The position numbers and the translations under genes are program-made. DNA of 64,000 nucleotides from Aureliella sp046290675 (GTDB lineage Bacteria > Planctomycetota > Planctomycetia > Pirellulales > Pirellulaceae): assembly GCA_046290675.1 (NCBI GenBank), contig JBKAHA010000004.1, forward strand, positions 372,001 to 436,000. Direction: 5' to 3'. Position 1 is the stretch's first letter; the number at the start of each line of letters is the position of its first letter. The notes beneath the pieces are model-generated. The model did no database searches. It saw only the letters and a list, made by a program, of their open reading frames with translations, and was not told the origin of the DNA. Positions 44,594-53,706 of the stretch are shown here, piece after piece.

Positions 44594-45802
44594 TTAGTCT
44601 TCGCCTCGTCGGATCTGTGAGCCGGGGAATCGGATCTGGAATCGGAAAATCTTTTTCCGAGTTGATGTAATCTCACCAGTCTCAAGATCGACGCGCGAGG
44701 GGACGTCCGCCAAGTTGATGTTGGCGACGGCTTTGTAGCCGCGTTCAGAAAAAATGTCGATTACCATGGCCAAGGCCAATGCATCTTCAAAAATGGTATC
44801 CTCCGAATTGACGACCGCCATGCCAGGAATGGCGTGCCGAGTCACAATTGGAAAAAATCGTTCTTCGATCAAGCGGATGACGCGATGAAAGAGCTCTGCG
44901 TGATCCCGTTGGTATCCATCCATTCTCTTCACCAGCTCTTGCCGAGCATGCAGAGCCAAGTCAGTTGCAAGTGGCAGGTGGCGTACGGAGTCGTACGTTT
45001 CGGGATCGAGTTCAAGTGAAGACTGGTAGTCCAGTTCCTTCAGGATGTTCTTTTCGACACTTTCGTAACTACCTTGAGCATTGACGAAATGATAGTGGAA
45101 GATCTCCTTCAGCGACTGAAGAGCTTCCCAGGTCTGCTCTTTGAAGACTCGATAGCGGCGTTTCGCGGCAACGGGATCCTTGTCAGTGGCTCTCTCTTCG
45201 TAAGGCTCCGGATCGCCTTCGGCCCGGGCTCGAGCGTTCAGTTCCGCTATCTCACGCCCACGCTTCAGTTGCCTGTCTACGCTCGTCTTCTCATCAACAA
45301 ACAAAACCATTACGTGGATCGTCGGTTTGCGGAAGTTTGCCGCGTGTGGAGTCTTGTGATAAAGACGATATAGCTGATTCATTTTGCGAACCAGCATTTT
45401 CAAGCATTCGACTTGGACTCGAGTCCGAGGGAAACCGTCTAACACACATCCGTCGCGGAATTCCGGATCAAGCAGCTTGCGGAATACGAGGTTCACCACT
45501 TCGCGATCGCCAACCATTCCTCCTGCTTCTTTGATCTGCTGCGCCTCGGGGCTACTGAGAAGCGAACTGACGACAATCGGTTTGCAAGTCAGGTCTCGCG
45601 CACGCATGATGAAATTGGTGTTGGTGCCCTTCCCAGACCCGGGAGCACCGCCCAGGAGGATCAGTTCCTTCGAGAAACAAAGGTTTTCACGACCGAATTC
45701 GGCTTCCAGCTCATTCCAAACATTGGTGAAAATAACCTGCGCGTCTTTGACTTCCAGGTTATCAATTGGAGCAGGCGATGCCTTTGTTGCTTTTTCTTCC
45801 AT
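44594..45802 (-). CDS. Adenylate-kinase-like nucleoside monophosphate kinase, long form
   Basis: About 402 residues. The P-loop GGAPGSGKGTN and the NMP-binding block CVLDGFPRTRVQVECLKML are those of adenylate kinases. A lid-like charged region (RQLKRGREIAELNARARAEG) follows. The C-terminal 170 residues have no adenylate-kinase counterpart, so this is nearly twice the normal length. It may phosphorylate nucleotides, or have become a regulatory or different kinase. ATG 45802 (MEEKATKASPAP) is chosen over an upstream start at 45844. It is transcribed divergently from the ATP-grasp gene. Confidence 0.8.
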   Translation of the reverse strand: MEEKATKASPAPIDNLEVKDAQVIFTNVWNELEAEFGRENLCFSKELILLGGAPGSGKGTNTNFIMRARDLTCKPIVVSSLLSSPEAQQIKEAGGMVGDREVVNLVFRKLLDPEFRDGCVLDGFPRTRVQVECLKMLVRKMNQLYRLYHKTPHAANFRKPTIHVMVLFVDEKTSVDRQLKRGREIAELNARARAEGDPEPYEERATDKDPVAAKRRYRVFKEQTWEALQSLKEIFHYHFVNAQGSYESVEKNILKELDYQSSLELDPETYDSVRHLPLATDLALHARQELVKRMDGYQRDHAELFHRVIRLIEERFFPIVTRHAIPGMAVVNSEDTIFEDALALAMVIDIFSERGYKAVANINLADVPSRVDLETGEITSTRKKIFRFQIRFPGSQIRRGED

Positions 45803-46009
45803 CACGGTCCGCCGATCAGCACAATTAGTGTCGCGAAGTCGCACAATCTTAGAACAGAATGCCGCAAAGTCATAGATGCCGGATCACTTGGGATATTGAC
45901 GCTGGCCACCCTCGTTGGCCCACAAATTGGGATTCCACGAGGCTAGCCGGGCATGCGCGGAATCGACCAAAACCTGGCCAAGCAGCCCTCAGGATAAGGA
46001 GTTCCTGTC

Positions 46010-47107
46010 GTGAACATTGTCGTTATGGAATGGCTCGCATGCGGCGGACAGGTTGCCGCTGCGGCCGAATCGCTGACTGCACCAGAACCATCCAAGGTAG
46101 GAACCTGCCAGCTGATGTCAAAGGACTTGGGGGACTCATTGCTGATAGAGGGTCTTGAGATGTTGGTCGCGGTGGCGCTTGGAGCCTCGAAAGCTGGGAT
46201 GCAAGTTACCGCACCGATATCATCGCACGTCCGCGAGGCATCAGGCTGCCAAACGCAACTTGGGGACCTGGGGGGGATGGCAAGGGTCGTCGAGTTGCCT
46301 GGGGAAGACTTATCGCCGCGAGATCTCGTCCTTCAGTGGGCTAAGCTCCTCGACGACGCCGATTGCGGGATTGTCATTGCACCTGAATTGAATGAAACGC
46401 TTAGTTTTGTGCTTAGTTCACTGAGGGAGTATTCGCGAACTCCGCTCCTAAATTGTGCGGATCCATGTTTACAAATCGCTTGCGACAAAAGCCGGACGGC
46501 ATCGATCTGCGAGGCTCATTCGATCATGCATCCTGCCACTGTAACCGGAGTCGCAGGGCCCGAACTGGATCGATGCGTGCACCAGGTGTTTGGCCAGGAG
46601 CGAGGGGAGGTTGTGGCAAAGCCAAGGTACGGTGCGGGCGCTACCAGCGTATTTGCCGGTCCTAGCTGGGACGCGATAAAGGGACGTCTAGATCCTGGCA
46701 ATGAATACGTCGTCCAGTCATTCGTAGAGGGTGAAAACTACAGCTGTCATGTTGTGGTCTCAAATTTGGGAGAATGGCATTGGTTGCCTGCAATGTGCCA
46801 AGATATTCGAGTCGTTCAGCCTGGGCTGTCGGCGGGAACCAAGACTGGTGTTCGGATGCTTGAATTCAGTGGTGTCAGACAAGCGGGTGAGTCCCTACGT
46901 GGTCTGGCGGCTATGCAAGTTTGCCTTAAACAGGCGTTTCGAGACGGCGCACTAGGATGGCTTGGTTTCGATTTGGTACGCCAGATCAGAACCGGAGAGT
47001 GGTATCTGATCGAGTGCAACGCACGCTGCACGACATCGTTAAGCGTTCTCGCGAAACACGATCCCAAATTTTCGCAATGTGTCTTCGAGTGGATGCTTCA
47101 AACCTAA
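46010..47107 (+). CDS. ATP-grasp ligase family protein
   Basis: A 365-residue protein with an ATP-grasp core. EVVAKPRYGAGATSVF is the ATP-binding strand and loop, EYVVQSFVEGENYSCHVVV follows, and WYLIECNARCTTSLSVL near the end holds the Mg-binding Glu and Asn. Such enzymes join a carboxylate to an amine with ATP. The general shape is like MfnD-type tyramine-glutamate ligases and related planctomycete one-carbon-pathway genes, but the substrate cannot be read from sequence. The GTG start is supported by AAGGAG eight bases upstream. It converges on the YgfZ-like gene. Confidence 0.8.
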   Translation: MNIVVMEWLACGGQVAAAAESLTAPEPSKVGTCQLMSKDLGDSLLIEGLEMLVAVALGASKAGMQVTAPISSHVREASGCQTQLGDLGGMARVVELPGEDLSPRDLVLQWAKLLDDADCGIVIAPELNETLSFVLSSLREYSRTPLLNCADPCLQIACDKSRTASICEAHSIMHPATVTGVAGPELDRCVHQVFGQERGEVVAKPRYGAGATSVFAGPSWDAIKGRLDPGNEYVVQSFVEGENYSCHVVVSNLGEWHWLPAMCQDIRVVQPGLSAGTKTGVRMLEFSGVRQAGESLRGLAAMQVCLKQAFRDGALGWLGFDLVRQIRTGEWYLIECNARCTTSLSVLAKHDPKFSQCVFEWMLQT

Positions 47108-47137
47108 AAGCGACCAAAGAGGAGTCGGCATTCTGAT

Positions 47138-47968
47138 CTAGGCAGTCGCCGAAACGGTAAACTCGGCGCCGCTGATCGTGAGCTTTGTTCCTGGTTCGTT
47201 ATTGCCACGCTTAATGAATGCCAAAGCGAACGAACTTGCATCGCTGGTGCATGCTGAAGTCACCTGGCCGACTACCTTACCTGACTCATTTTGAATCTCG
47301 CCCGACGGTAACTTTTCCGTGTTTTGGGCAGCTAGTAAACAAAGCTGTTTTTGCAGTTGCCCACGAGCATCCAGCCTCGCGATGGTCTCTTGGCCAAGAT
47401 AGCACCCTTTGGTAAAGCTGATCGCGACATCGTCTCGCATTAATTCTTGAGGCAGTGTTTTCTCGCCTATCTCGTGGCCAAGCCTTGGCCAGAAAGCCTG
47501 GATCCGCACAGAATCAAAAGCGTCCGAGAGAACTTCCACCTCGCTTTCTGATTCCATTGTAGAGGCACCATACGTATCGGTTGTACAAAGTCTCCAATCG
47601 CCAATAGAAATACCGAGCTCACGCACCGAGCCGGAAAGAGAAGCGGGGATCGTAGCCTCCGCGAGTAGGATTCGATGTTCCCTGCTTAAATCTTCGAACT
47701 GGACATCTTCTCTGATCACGTAGCGATCCATGTGGGCGATTGCGGCTTCGCCGAATGAGCCAAGTCCAAAAAGGTCCATGCCGTTGCCCGTACGCAATGC
47801 GACTACGTGGCCCACGACCCAACCCTTCAGGTTCGTGATGAAAGCCTCACAGGAATCACCGGTTGCGAGTCTTGTCAAATCGTTGGTGCACAGGTTGTTC
47901 AATACGGAGACCGAATCGTCTCCCGTTAGCCTGAGGATAGTCGCTTCGTCGATGGGGATTATGCGCAT
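47138..47968 (-). CDS. YgfZ/CAF17-type folate-binding protein
   Basis: A 276-residue protein of the GcvT-like fold. The diagnostic motif KGCYLGQETIARLDARGQ (K-G-C-Y-x-G-Q-E) is present with its cysteine, which marks the YgfZ/IBA57 group. These proteins bind tetrahydrofolate and help assemble or repair certain 4Fe-4S clusters, and influence some tRNA-modifying enzymes. ATG 47968 (MRIIPIDEATILRL) is the natural start; a longer reading to 48091 overlaps a terminator. No iron-sulfur assembly genes are adjacent. Confidence 0.88.
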   Translation of the reverse strand: MRIIPIDEATILRLTGDDSVSVLNNLCTNDLTRLATGDSCEAFITNLKGWVVGHVVALRTGNGMDLFGLGSFGEAAIAHMDRYVIREDVQFEDLSREHRILLAEATIPASLSGSVRELGISIGDWRLCTTDTYGASTMESESEVEVLSDAFDSVRIQAFWPRLGHEIGEKTLPQELMRDDVAISFTKGCYLGQETIARLDARGQLQKQLCLLAAQNTEKLPSGEIQNESGKVVGQVTSACTSDASSFALAFIKRGNNEPGTKLTISGAEFTVSATA

Positions 47969-48077
47969 GGTCGACTCAAATTTACTCGCTGATGCGTCTC
48001 TGAGCTTTCGGAGATTGAAGAAAAAAGGATTTGCATCTGAAAGGATGGTGTAAGGGGGCGTTGTGAAATCCAACGAA

Positions 48078-48107
48078 AAAGCCGCTCGCATTTCCGCCAG
48101 CGGCTTT
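48078..48107 (-). terminator. Intrinsic terminator of the large surface-protein gene
   Basis: On the minus strand AAAGCCGCT (48107-48099) pairs with AGCGGCTTT (48086-48078), followed by more T. It lies about 85 bases beyond the stop of the surface-protein gene. Confidence 0.75.
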
Positions 48108-48190
48108 GAATTTTATTCGTCCATCCAGTGTCTGCTAGACCCATTGGAATAACCGGGGCAGAACAACTATGGCGTTCGTTTGGTTCTAAC

Positions 48191-51100
48191 CTAGGCAGAT
48201 GCAAGCAGACGACGTTTGCTGAGAGGTTCAGGCTGCAACTCGGTTTGTTCGGAGTCGGTGTTGTTGGTCGTGACCGTTTCGGCCTCTGCTGCAGCTACCG
48301 ATGCCGAGTTGGTGATGGTTCCGGCTGCTGTCGCGATCACCGTCGTGTTAATGGTGATGGTCGCTGAAGCTCCTGGGGCCAAGGTTCCTACATCGACTGT
48401 CACGTCATTGCCATTGTTGGTTAGGGTCCCAACCGTGGTCGTTCCGCTCACAAATGACAACTCGCTGGGCAGTGTGTCCGTGACTTGGACGGACGTAGCA
48501 GTAGATGGACCATTGTTCGTAACGACGATGGTGTAGGCCAACGCACTGCCGGTCGAAACGATGTTGGTAGACTCCGTCTTGGTTAACTGTAGATCTACGC
48601 TTTGATTGACCGTGGTCGACTGAGACGCCGTGTTATTGGCCGAGTTCGTTTCTGTTTCCGTCGCGGTCACGCTTGCTGTGTTGTCGATCGTTCCTGTCGT
48701 TCCGGGATCAACTCCGACCGTCAATGTGACTGTCGCGGAGGCCCCTGAGGCTAGTGTTCCGATGTCGGCGGTGAAGACACCATTGTTGTTGGCCGTTGTC
48801 CCTTGCGTGCTCGTCCCTGATGTGAAGGTGACACCCGCAGGTAATGTGTCGGAAAGAGATACGTTGGTGGCCGTGGACGGGCCATTGTTGGTCACGACCA
48901 TGGTGTAGACGAGATCATTTCCGGCAATGACTGGATCGGCAGAGTCTACCTTGGTCACTTCGAGATCAATCGCCGGGTTAAGCGTCGTTGGCTCTGTGGT
49001 AGAGTTGTTGTTCGTATTCGTTTCGAAGCCACCAGTCGTTTCCGTAGACGTGACGGAGGCGGTGTTGGTGATGGTGTCTGCCGCATCCGCATCGATGGTC
49101 ACAGTTACAGTCACTTGTTGGCTGCCACTTGCAGCAAGTGTTCCGATATCGATCAGCACATCGTTGCTGTTGCCCGAAGGAGCGGTCACGGTACCGCCAG
49201 TTGCGCTGATAAACGTGACGCCATCGGGCAACGTGTCTGTTACCACCACATTGGTAGCCGAACTAGGGCCAGCATTGGTCACATCCATGGTGTAAACGAG
49301 TGTGTTGCCACGTGTTGCCGGGTCCACGCTGTCAGTTTTGGTGATGGCTAGATCGATGGACGGGTTGATTGTGGTCGTTTCATCAGCTGTCACTTGAGTG
49401 GATTCGTCGGCGTTGGCTGTCACGGTGTTTGTGACTGAGGTGCCGGAGAAGGTCGAATCAACCGTTGTGGTCACGGTAATGGTCGAAGATTGGTTGACGG
49501 CAAGCGAAGCAATATCAACAGTGAAGGCATTTCCGCTCGGAGTTGCCGTTCCCAGTGTTGAGGTGACATTCGTAAGGGTAAGACCCGCGGGCAACGTATC
49601 ATTCACGGTCACATTGGTCGCTGTTGACGGCCCCGTGTTTGTGACGAGGATCGTGTAAGTCAACGTGCCGCCGACCGTGACCGGGTCTTGAGCATCCGTC
49701 TTCGTTACGGTCAGAGTTGCGTCGCGAACAATGGCGACGTCTACCGAGTCGTTGTTGTTGGTGGTGTCGGTTTCCGCTTCGTCGGCGCTTACGGTGACCG
49801 AGTTTGTAATGGCTGCGGCAGCGGCAGCTGTGTCGGGGACGGTGACGACGATCGTTACGGTGTCAGATGCACCGGCGGCCAAACTTGCGTAGCGAACTTC
49901 AATTTCACCATTGACGTTACCGGGCGTGGTCACTGTTCCGCCGTTGGCACTGGTTGCGGAGACGATGGTCAGGTCGGTAGGTGTCAAGTTCGGCAAGTCA
50001 TCAATCAACAGAACGTTGGTTGCGTCAGCCTGGCCCTGGTTAGCCACTGTAATGGTGTACGTAAGCTGGTCACCGGCAGATACCGAAGTCGTGCTAGCTT
50101 GCTTCGTTACGGCCAAATCGATTTGCGGAACGAAACCGAAATCCAAGGTCAAGTTGGTGTTGTTATCGGTGTCGCCGTCGTCCGTTGGTTCTCCGCCGGC
50201 AGAAAGCGTGATGGCTTGGCTTGCGATACCAACGCCCGCGATCAACGCACCATTGTCATCGCTGTTGGTGTTGTTGTCCGGATCCGGAGTAGGATCGTTG
50301 CCAGAGCTGGTCGCGAAGCCAGCCAGTTCATTGGCTCCTGAAAACTCAGAAATCGGAATGAACGCAATGTAGTCGCCGGGGAAGAGGTTTTCGAACAGGT
50401 AGTTGCCCGTTGCGTCAGTCACCGTGGTCGCACCAGCGACCGCAGCATCGACTCCGTCATCGTAAGTCCCGTTGGAATTGGTATCTTCGAATAGCTGAAC
50501 GTCGACTCCCGCAATCCCTGCCTCCGCTCCATTGAGCGTACCGCTATTGTCCGTGTCACTGAACACGAGGTCACCGAGCGACATTGGGTTCAAGTTCGCA
50601 AAGTTTGCTGTCAGAGGGTCGAGACCTTGGACCCCAACAAAATCGATGGCGACGTCATCGGCGGCCGCCAAGTTCGCAAGGATGCGAATCGCGGACACGT
50701 TCGTGAAATCTGCGTCGGCAGTTGCACCGGTTAGACGTACGAAATCGTCGAAGCAGAAGTGAAGATCCTCCGTTGCAGCTCCACCGACCGTCGTGGGAAT
50801 TACGAGCTGTAGCGAGGAAGCGGTCTGGTTGTCGCCCGAGTAAACTTCCACAGTCAGGAAGCTACCAACTTGGGATCCGACACGGAATAAGAAGCTGCGA
50901 CCGTTGTTCGTTGTGAGGTCAACGCCACCTAGGTTGTGCGCGATTGTCGCTGCATCTCCATCCACGCCATCGTAAGTGATCGTGACGTCACCGGTCGTTG
51001 CCACACCAGCATCGATGATGACAGTACCACTCGGATCGACGTCAAAGGACAGTGTGCTACCGCTACCCACATCGTTGGAGACGACGACGTCACGTTCGAG

Positions 51101-51643
51101 TCCGATGATCTCCGTAGCGGCACCCGTTTGTTGGTCCGATGCGGTAGTGCCGGCACCTGCGCTCAGTGGGTCAGGCGTAGTGACGGTTTCGAAATTATCG
51201 ACGACAGCCGATTGGACGCCGGCATCGTTGACAACCGTGACTGCCTTGACCGTTTCTGTGGTGCGTTGCAGTTGCCCAGTTACGGCGACTTGTTCGACCA
51301 AGTACTGACCGTTGGCGAGATCCGCAAACAGGTAATCACCGTTCGCATCGGTCGATTGCGAAGTAATTAGTGTATCGCCGGCGTCGAGCGCACCGTCTGT
51401 GTTCACATCTTGGTAGAGCCGAACGGTGGCGGCAGCGATTCCGGTGTCACCGGCATCAAGACCATCCTCGGTCAGGTCCGTGAAGACATTACCTTGGATA
51501 GCACCCAGGTCGGCAGCGAGCAAACGACGCGATTCCATCGATTCCATTCTCAGCTGCCGCCGGAATCCTGATCGTTTACGATCGCGGCTCTCTGGAGCGC
51601 TACCTGCGAAACGACGGATCAACTTAGAAATGAAACTTGCCAT
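48191..51643 (-). CDS. Large surface protein with SdrD-like and DUF11 repeats
   Basis: A 1150-residue exported protein. A basic N-terminus and MESMESRRLLAADLGAIQG match the planctomycete extracellular-protein leader. Two SdrD-B-like Ca-binding domains follow (VFTDLTEDGLDAGDTGI with ANGDYLFADLANGQYLVEQV, and VFSDTDNSGTLNGAEAGIAG with TGNYLFENLFPGDYIAFIP). About five DUF11 repeats come next, each of the form V-T-K-x-x-S-x-x-P-V...V-T-N-x-G-P-S-x-A-T-N-V...D-T-L-P. The protein ends in LSKRRLLASA, echoing the leader motif. It is probably cell-surface or secreted. ATG 51643 has TAGGAG ten bases upstream; a longer reading from 51760 is unlikely. Confidence 0.88.
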   Translation of the reverse strand: MASFISKLIRRFAGSAPESRDRKRSGFRRQLRMESMESRRLLAADLGAIQGNVFTDLTEDGLDAGDTGIAAATVRLYQDVNTDGALDAGDTLITSQSTDANGDYLFADLANGQYLVEQVAVTGQLQRTTETVKAVTVVNDAGVQSAVVDNFETVTTPDPLSAGAGTTASDQQTGAATEIIGLERDVVVSNDVGSGSTLSFDVDPSGTVIIDAGVATTGDVTITYDGVDGDAATIAHNLGGVDLTTNNGRSFLFRVGSQVGSFLTVEVYSGDNQTASSLQLVIPTTVGGAATEDLHFCFDDFVRLTGATADADFTNVSAIRILANLAAADDVAIDFVGVQGLDPLTANFANLNPMSLGDLVFSDTDNSGTLNGAEAGIAGVDVQLFEDTNSNGTYDDGVDAAVAGATTVTDATGNYLFENLFPGDYIAFIPISEFSGANELAGFATSSGNDPTPDPDNNTNSDDNGALIAGVGIASQAITLSAGGEPTDDGDTDNNTNLTLDFGFVPQIDLAVTKQASTTSVSAGDQLTYTITVANQGQADATNVLLIDDLPNLTPTDLTIVSATSANGGTVTTPGNVNGEIEVRYASLAAGASDTVTIVVTVPDTAAAAAAITNSVTVSADEAETDTTNNNDSVDVAIVRDATLTVTKTDAQDPVTVGGTLTYTILVTNTGPSTATNVTVNDTLPAGLTLTNVTSTLGTATPSGNAFTVDIASLAVNQSSTITVTTTVDSTFSGTSVTNTVTANADESTQVTADETTTINPSIDLAITKTDSVDPATRGNTLVYTMDVTNAGPSSATNVVVTDTLPDGVTFISATGGTVTAPSGNSNDVLIDIGTLAASGSQQVTVTVTIDADAADTITNTASVTSTETTGGFETNTNNNSTTEPTTLNPAIDLEVTKVDSADPVIAGNDLVYTMVVTNNGPSTATNVSLSDTLPAGVTFTSGTSTQGTTANNNGVFTADIGTLASGASATVTLTVGVDPGTTGTIDNTASVTATETETNSANNTASQSTTVNQSVDLQLTKTESTNIVSTGSALAYTIVVTNNGPSTATSVQVTDTLPSELSFVSGTTTVGTLTNNGNDVTVDVGTLAPGASATITINTTVIATAAGTITNSASVAAAEAETVTTNNTDSEQTELQPEPLSKRRLLASA

Positions 51644-51681
51644 GGTGTAATTGCTCCTAGCTGGGGCCGCCAGCACGCACG

Positions 51682-51720
51682 AAAAAAGGCCCGACACTCC
51701 GTCATTCGGAAGGCCGAGCC
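51682..51720 (-). terminator. Possible terminator after the BBP7 gene
   Basis: On the minus strand a GGCC-TTCCG...CGGA...GGCC hairpin is followed by six T (51687-51682). It lies between the end of the BBP7 gene and the start of the surface-protein gene. Confidence 0.5.
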
Positions 51721-51857
51721 TCAGTGGTTGGGTGGTCCCGAGTCGACTGGCAGCTTTCACCTTGGCGAGCTGAGGAGCTGGCGAGTGATGCTAGCAGTGT
51801 TGTTTGGGGGTACCCTGAGTGTCTCTCAATCGACAGGTTTTGCGTAAGTCCTACTGT

Positions 51858-53264
51858 TTACCAGCGGAACTCAGCACCAAAACTCAGACCTTGTACCCAA
51901 TAATCGGTTTCGTTGAACGTAAACTGCGGTCTTAGTGCTCCAGTAAATGGGGTAACCTCTGGTGCAAGTAGATTGGGATTAACGTCTAGGTCAACTTGAT
52001 CGCCTGGGCGAACCACATTTCCCCAGTAGATCAGCGAGTAGCCCATGTTGAGTCGCAGTCGTCGCGTCATTTGATAGCCAAGTGTCAGGCCCAACTCTGG
52101 AACGATGGTGAAACGATCGCGATCGTAAGTTCCGATATTGGTCCGCTGTGCCAGGAAGCCAGTATCGAAATTGCTAGCAGTTCCATTATCGACGATCTGA
52201 GATGAACCGCTAATGGTGACCGTCTGGTGAACGTTACCGATACCCATTCGCATTAGAGCGTCCAAAGACCACCAGCCTCGACGACCCTGCCAGATGAATC
52301 CAAGCTCAGTACCGTTGAACTGGTTTCGCGTTTCGAATCGGTCAATGATATCAAAGCTTCCAGATGCTCCGGTTCCCAGCAATTGGAGCTGTTCGCGTGT
52401 TTGAATTGACTCGTCGAGTTCCCAGAATCGGTAGCCAATTGTTGCATCAAGCCGTGATGAATAAGGCACGGTCTTGCAGCAAATGTTCGAGAAACAGCAG
52501 CCCTCGGAAGCACACAGCTGTCGGCGGAACCGGAATGCAGCACCTTCGAATTGCGAAGTAATATCGGCCGCGATGGAACCACTGACAACGTTTGGAAAAG
52601 CGACTAGTTCAGCGTCGTCTGCACCGGTCAGGACATTGAAGAATGGGCGGGCCAGGATTGGCGTGCCTGTTGATTGATTGAAGTAGGATTCGGTGTCTTC
52701 GCCGAGACCGACATACTCGCCTTCGATACCCCAGCATGGGAACGATGAGAGCCAAGTTCCGAATCGGATTCGGAAGCCAGATCGGTCATCCGTCATCATG
52801 TCATCAGATCCGCCGAACAGCGTCGACGTCGTGGACTGTCCAAGGACACCAGCTGCGTCACGGGCTGTCCCTGCGGTGCTAGTTGTAACCAAAGGCGGCA
52901 CATTCATTCCTGATTGCCACCAAAGCAAGTACTCTGCTTGAACCCAACCGTGCGAGGGAAAGCAGATGCAAAAGCGTCTTGGTACGATACACTCGCCGCA
53001 GTAATCATTCACATTGCAGCTAGCACAGCCCGCGTTTCCGCAGCTTTCACAGCCGCCGCCGCTCACAATGTACTCGCCACCTTCGATGATCTCGTGGCTC
53101 GCTGTTGTGACTTGACGCTCATTTGGACCTCCCTCCCAACGAGAGGGGACTCCAACTCGAGGTCCGCTCGGACGAGTGGATCGAGTTCGTTGTTGGTCCT
53201 GAGCGGATGCGATGCTGCCCAGCACCAATAGTGTCAACATGGTTGAGGCAATGATGTTTTTCAC
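51858..53264 (-). CDS. BBP7-family outer-membrane beta-barrel protein
   Basis: A 468-residue exported protein. GTG 53264 opens a clear signal peptide (IIASTMLTLLVLGSIASA). The segment WVQAEYLLWWQSGMNVPP is the start of the BBP7 barrel, which continues with many aromatic, alternating strands and ends in FSFGAEFRW-like (GLSFGAEFRW), typical of outer-membrane proteins. An unusual cysteine cluster (GGCESCGNAGCASCNVNDYC) precedes the barrel. Its role is unknown, perhaps a porin or surface barrel. It lies upstream of the surface-protein gene on the same strand. Confidence 0.9.
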   Translation of the reverse strand: MKNIIASTMLTLLVLGSIASAQDQQRTRSTRPSGPRVGVPSRWEGGPNERQVTTASHEIIEGGEYIVSGGGCESCGNAGCASCNVNDYCGECIVPRRFCICFPSHGWVQAEYLLWWQSGMNVPPLVTTSTAGTARDAAGVLGQSTTSTLFGGSDDMMTDDRSGFRIRFGTWLSSFPCWGIEGEYVGLGEDTESYFNQSTGTPILARPFFNVLTGADDAELVAFPNVVSGSIAADITSQFEGAAFRFRRQLCASEGCCFSNICCKTVPYSSRLDATIGYRFWELDESIQTREQLQLLGTGASGSFDIIDRFETRNQFNGTELGFIWQGRRGWWSLDALMRMGIGNVHQTVTISGSSQIVDNGTASNFDTGFLAQRTNIGTYDRDRFTIVPELGLTLGYQMTRRLRLNMGYSLIYWGNVVRPGDQVDLDVNPNLLAPEVTPFTGALRPQFTFNETDYWVQGLSFGAEFRW

Positions 53265-53706
53265 GACTGCCGCGCCTTCCCTAGCAAAATTGCGCCATCA
53301 TGGCGAATGCGATTGGGTCGCTTGTGAGCCACGGATTGGTCTCAGGCCGCAAACCCGCCCCAGACTGTGCATCTGGAGCTCCCTGCTTGTGGTATCGGCA
53401 CTACCTCACCGGCAGATTAGCCCTAATCCGGAAAATCTAGTTTTTCCGCAAACTCAGCCTATCCCGCAAAGTTGAACAAGCGGCACGTAAATTCCATAGG
53501 TTGGGACGAGATTCGTCTCAAGTCACGCGCATCGAGCTACCGGCAGCTTCCGTCCGATAGCTAGCGTTTCGGGTTTTCCAGCTTTTCAGCGCCTCGACGG
53601 CGACTTGTCGAAGCCTATAGCAATGTGATATCACTTCGGTATCGCGAGAATAGCAACGGAGATGCCCTCCGAATGCTTGGAATCTCTACTGGAAGGGTGA
53701 CTGGGA
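53265..53706. other. Divergent intergenic region with palindromes
   Basis: It lies between the BBP7 (minus) and SPFH (plus) genes. It contains CGGAAAA-N6-TTTTCCG at 53429-53448 and the palindrome GTGATATCAC at 53625-53634, either of which could be a regulator site. No gene is supported. Confidence 0.45.

Noticed and set aside
48216..50372. Several open plus-strand frames of 80-220 codons
   Set aside because: They are antisense to the DUF11 repeat gene; their periodic sequence reflects the repeats.
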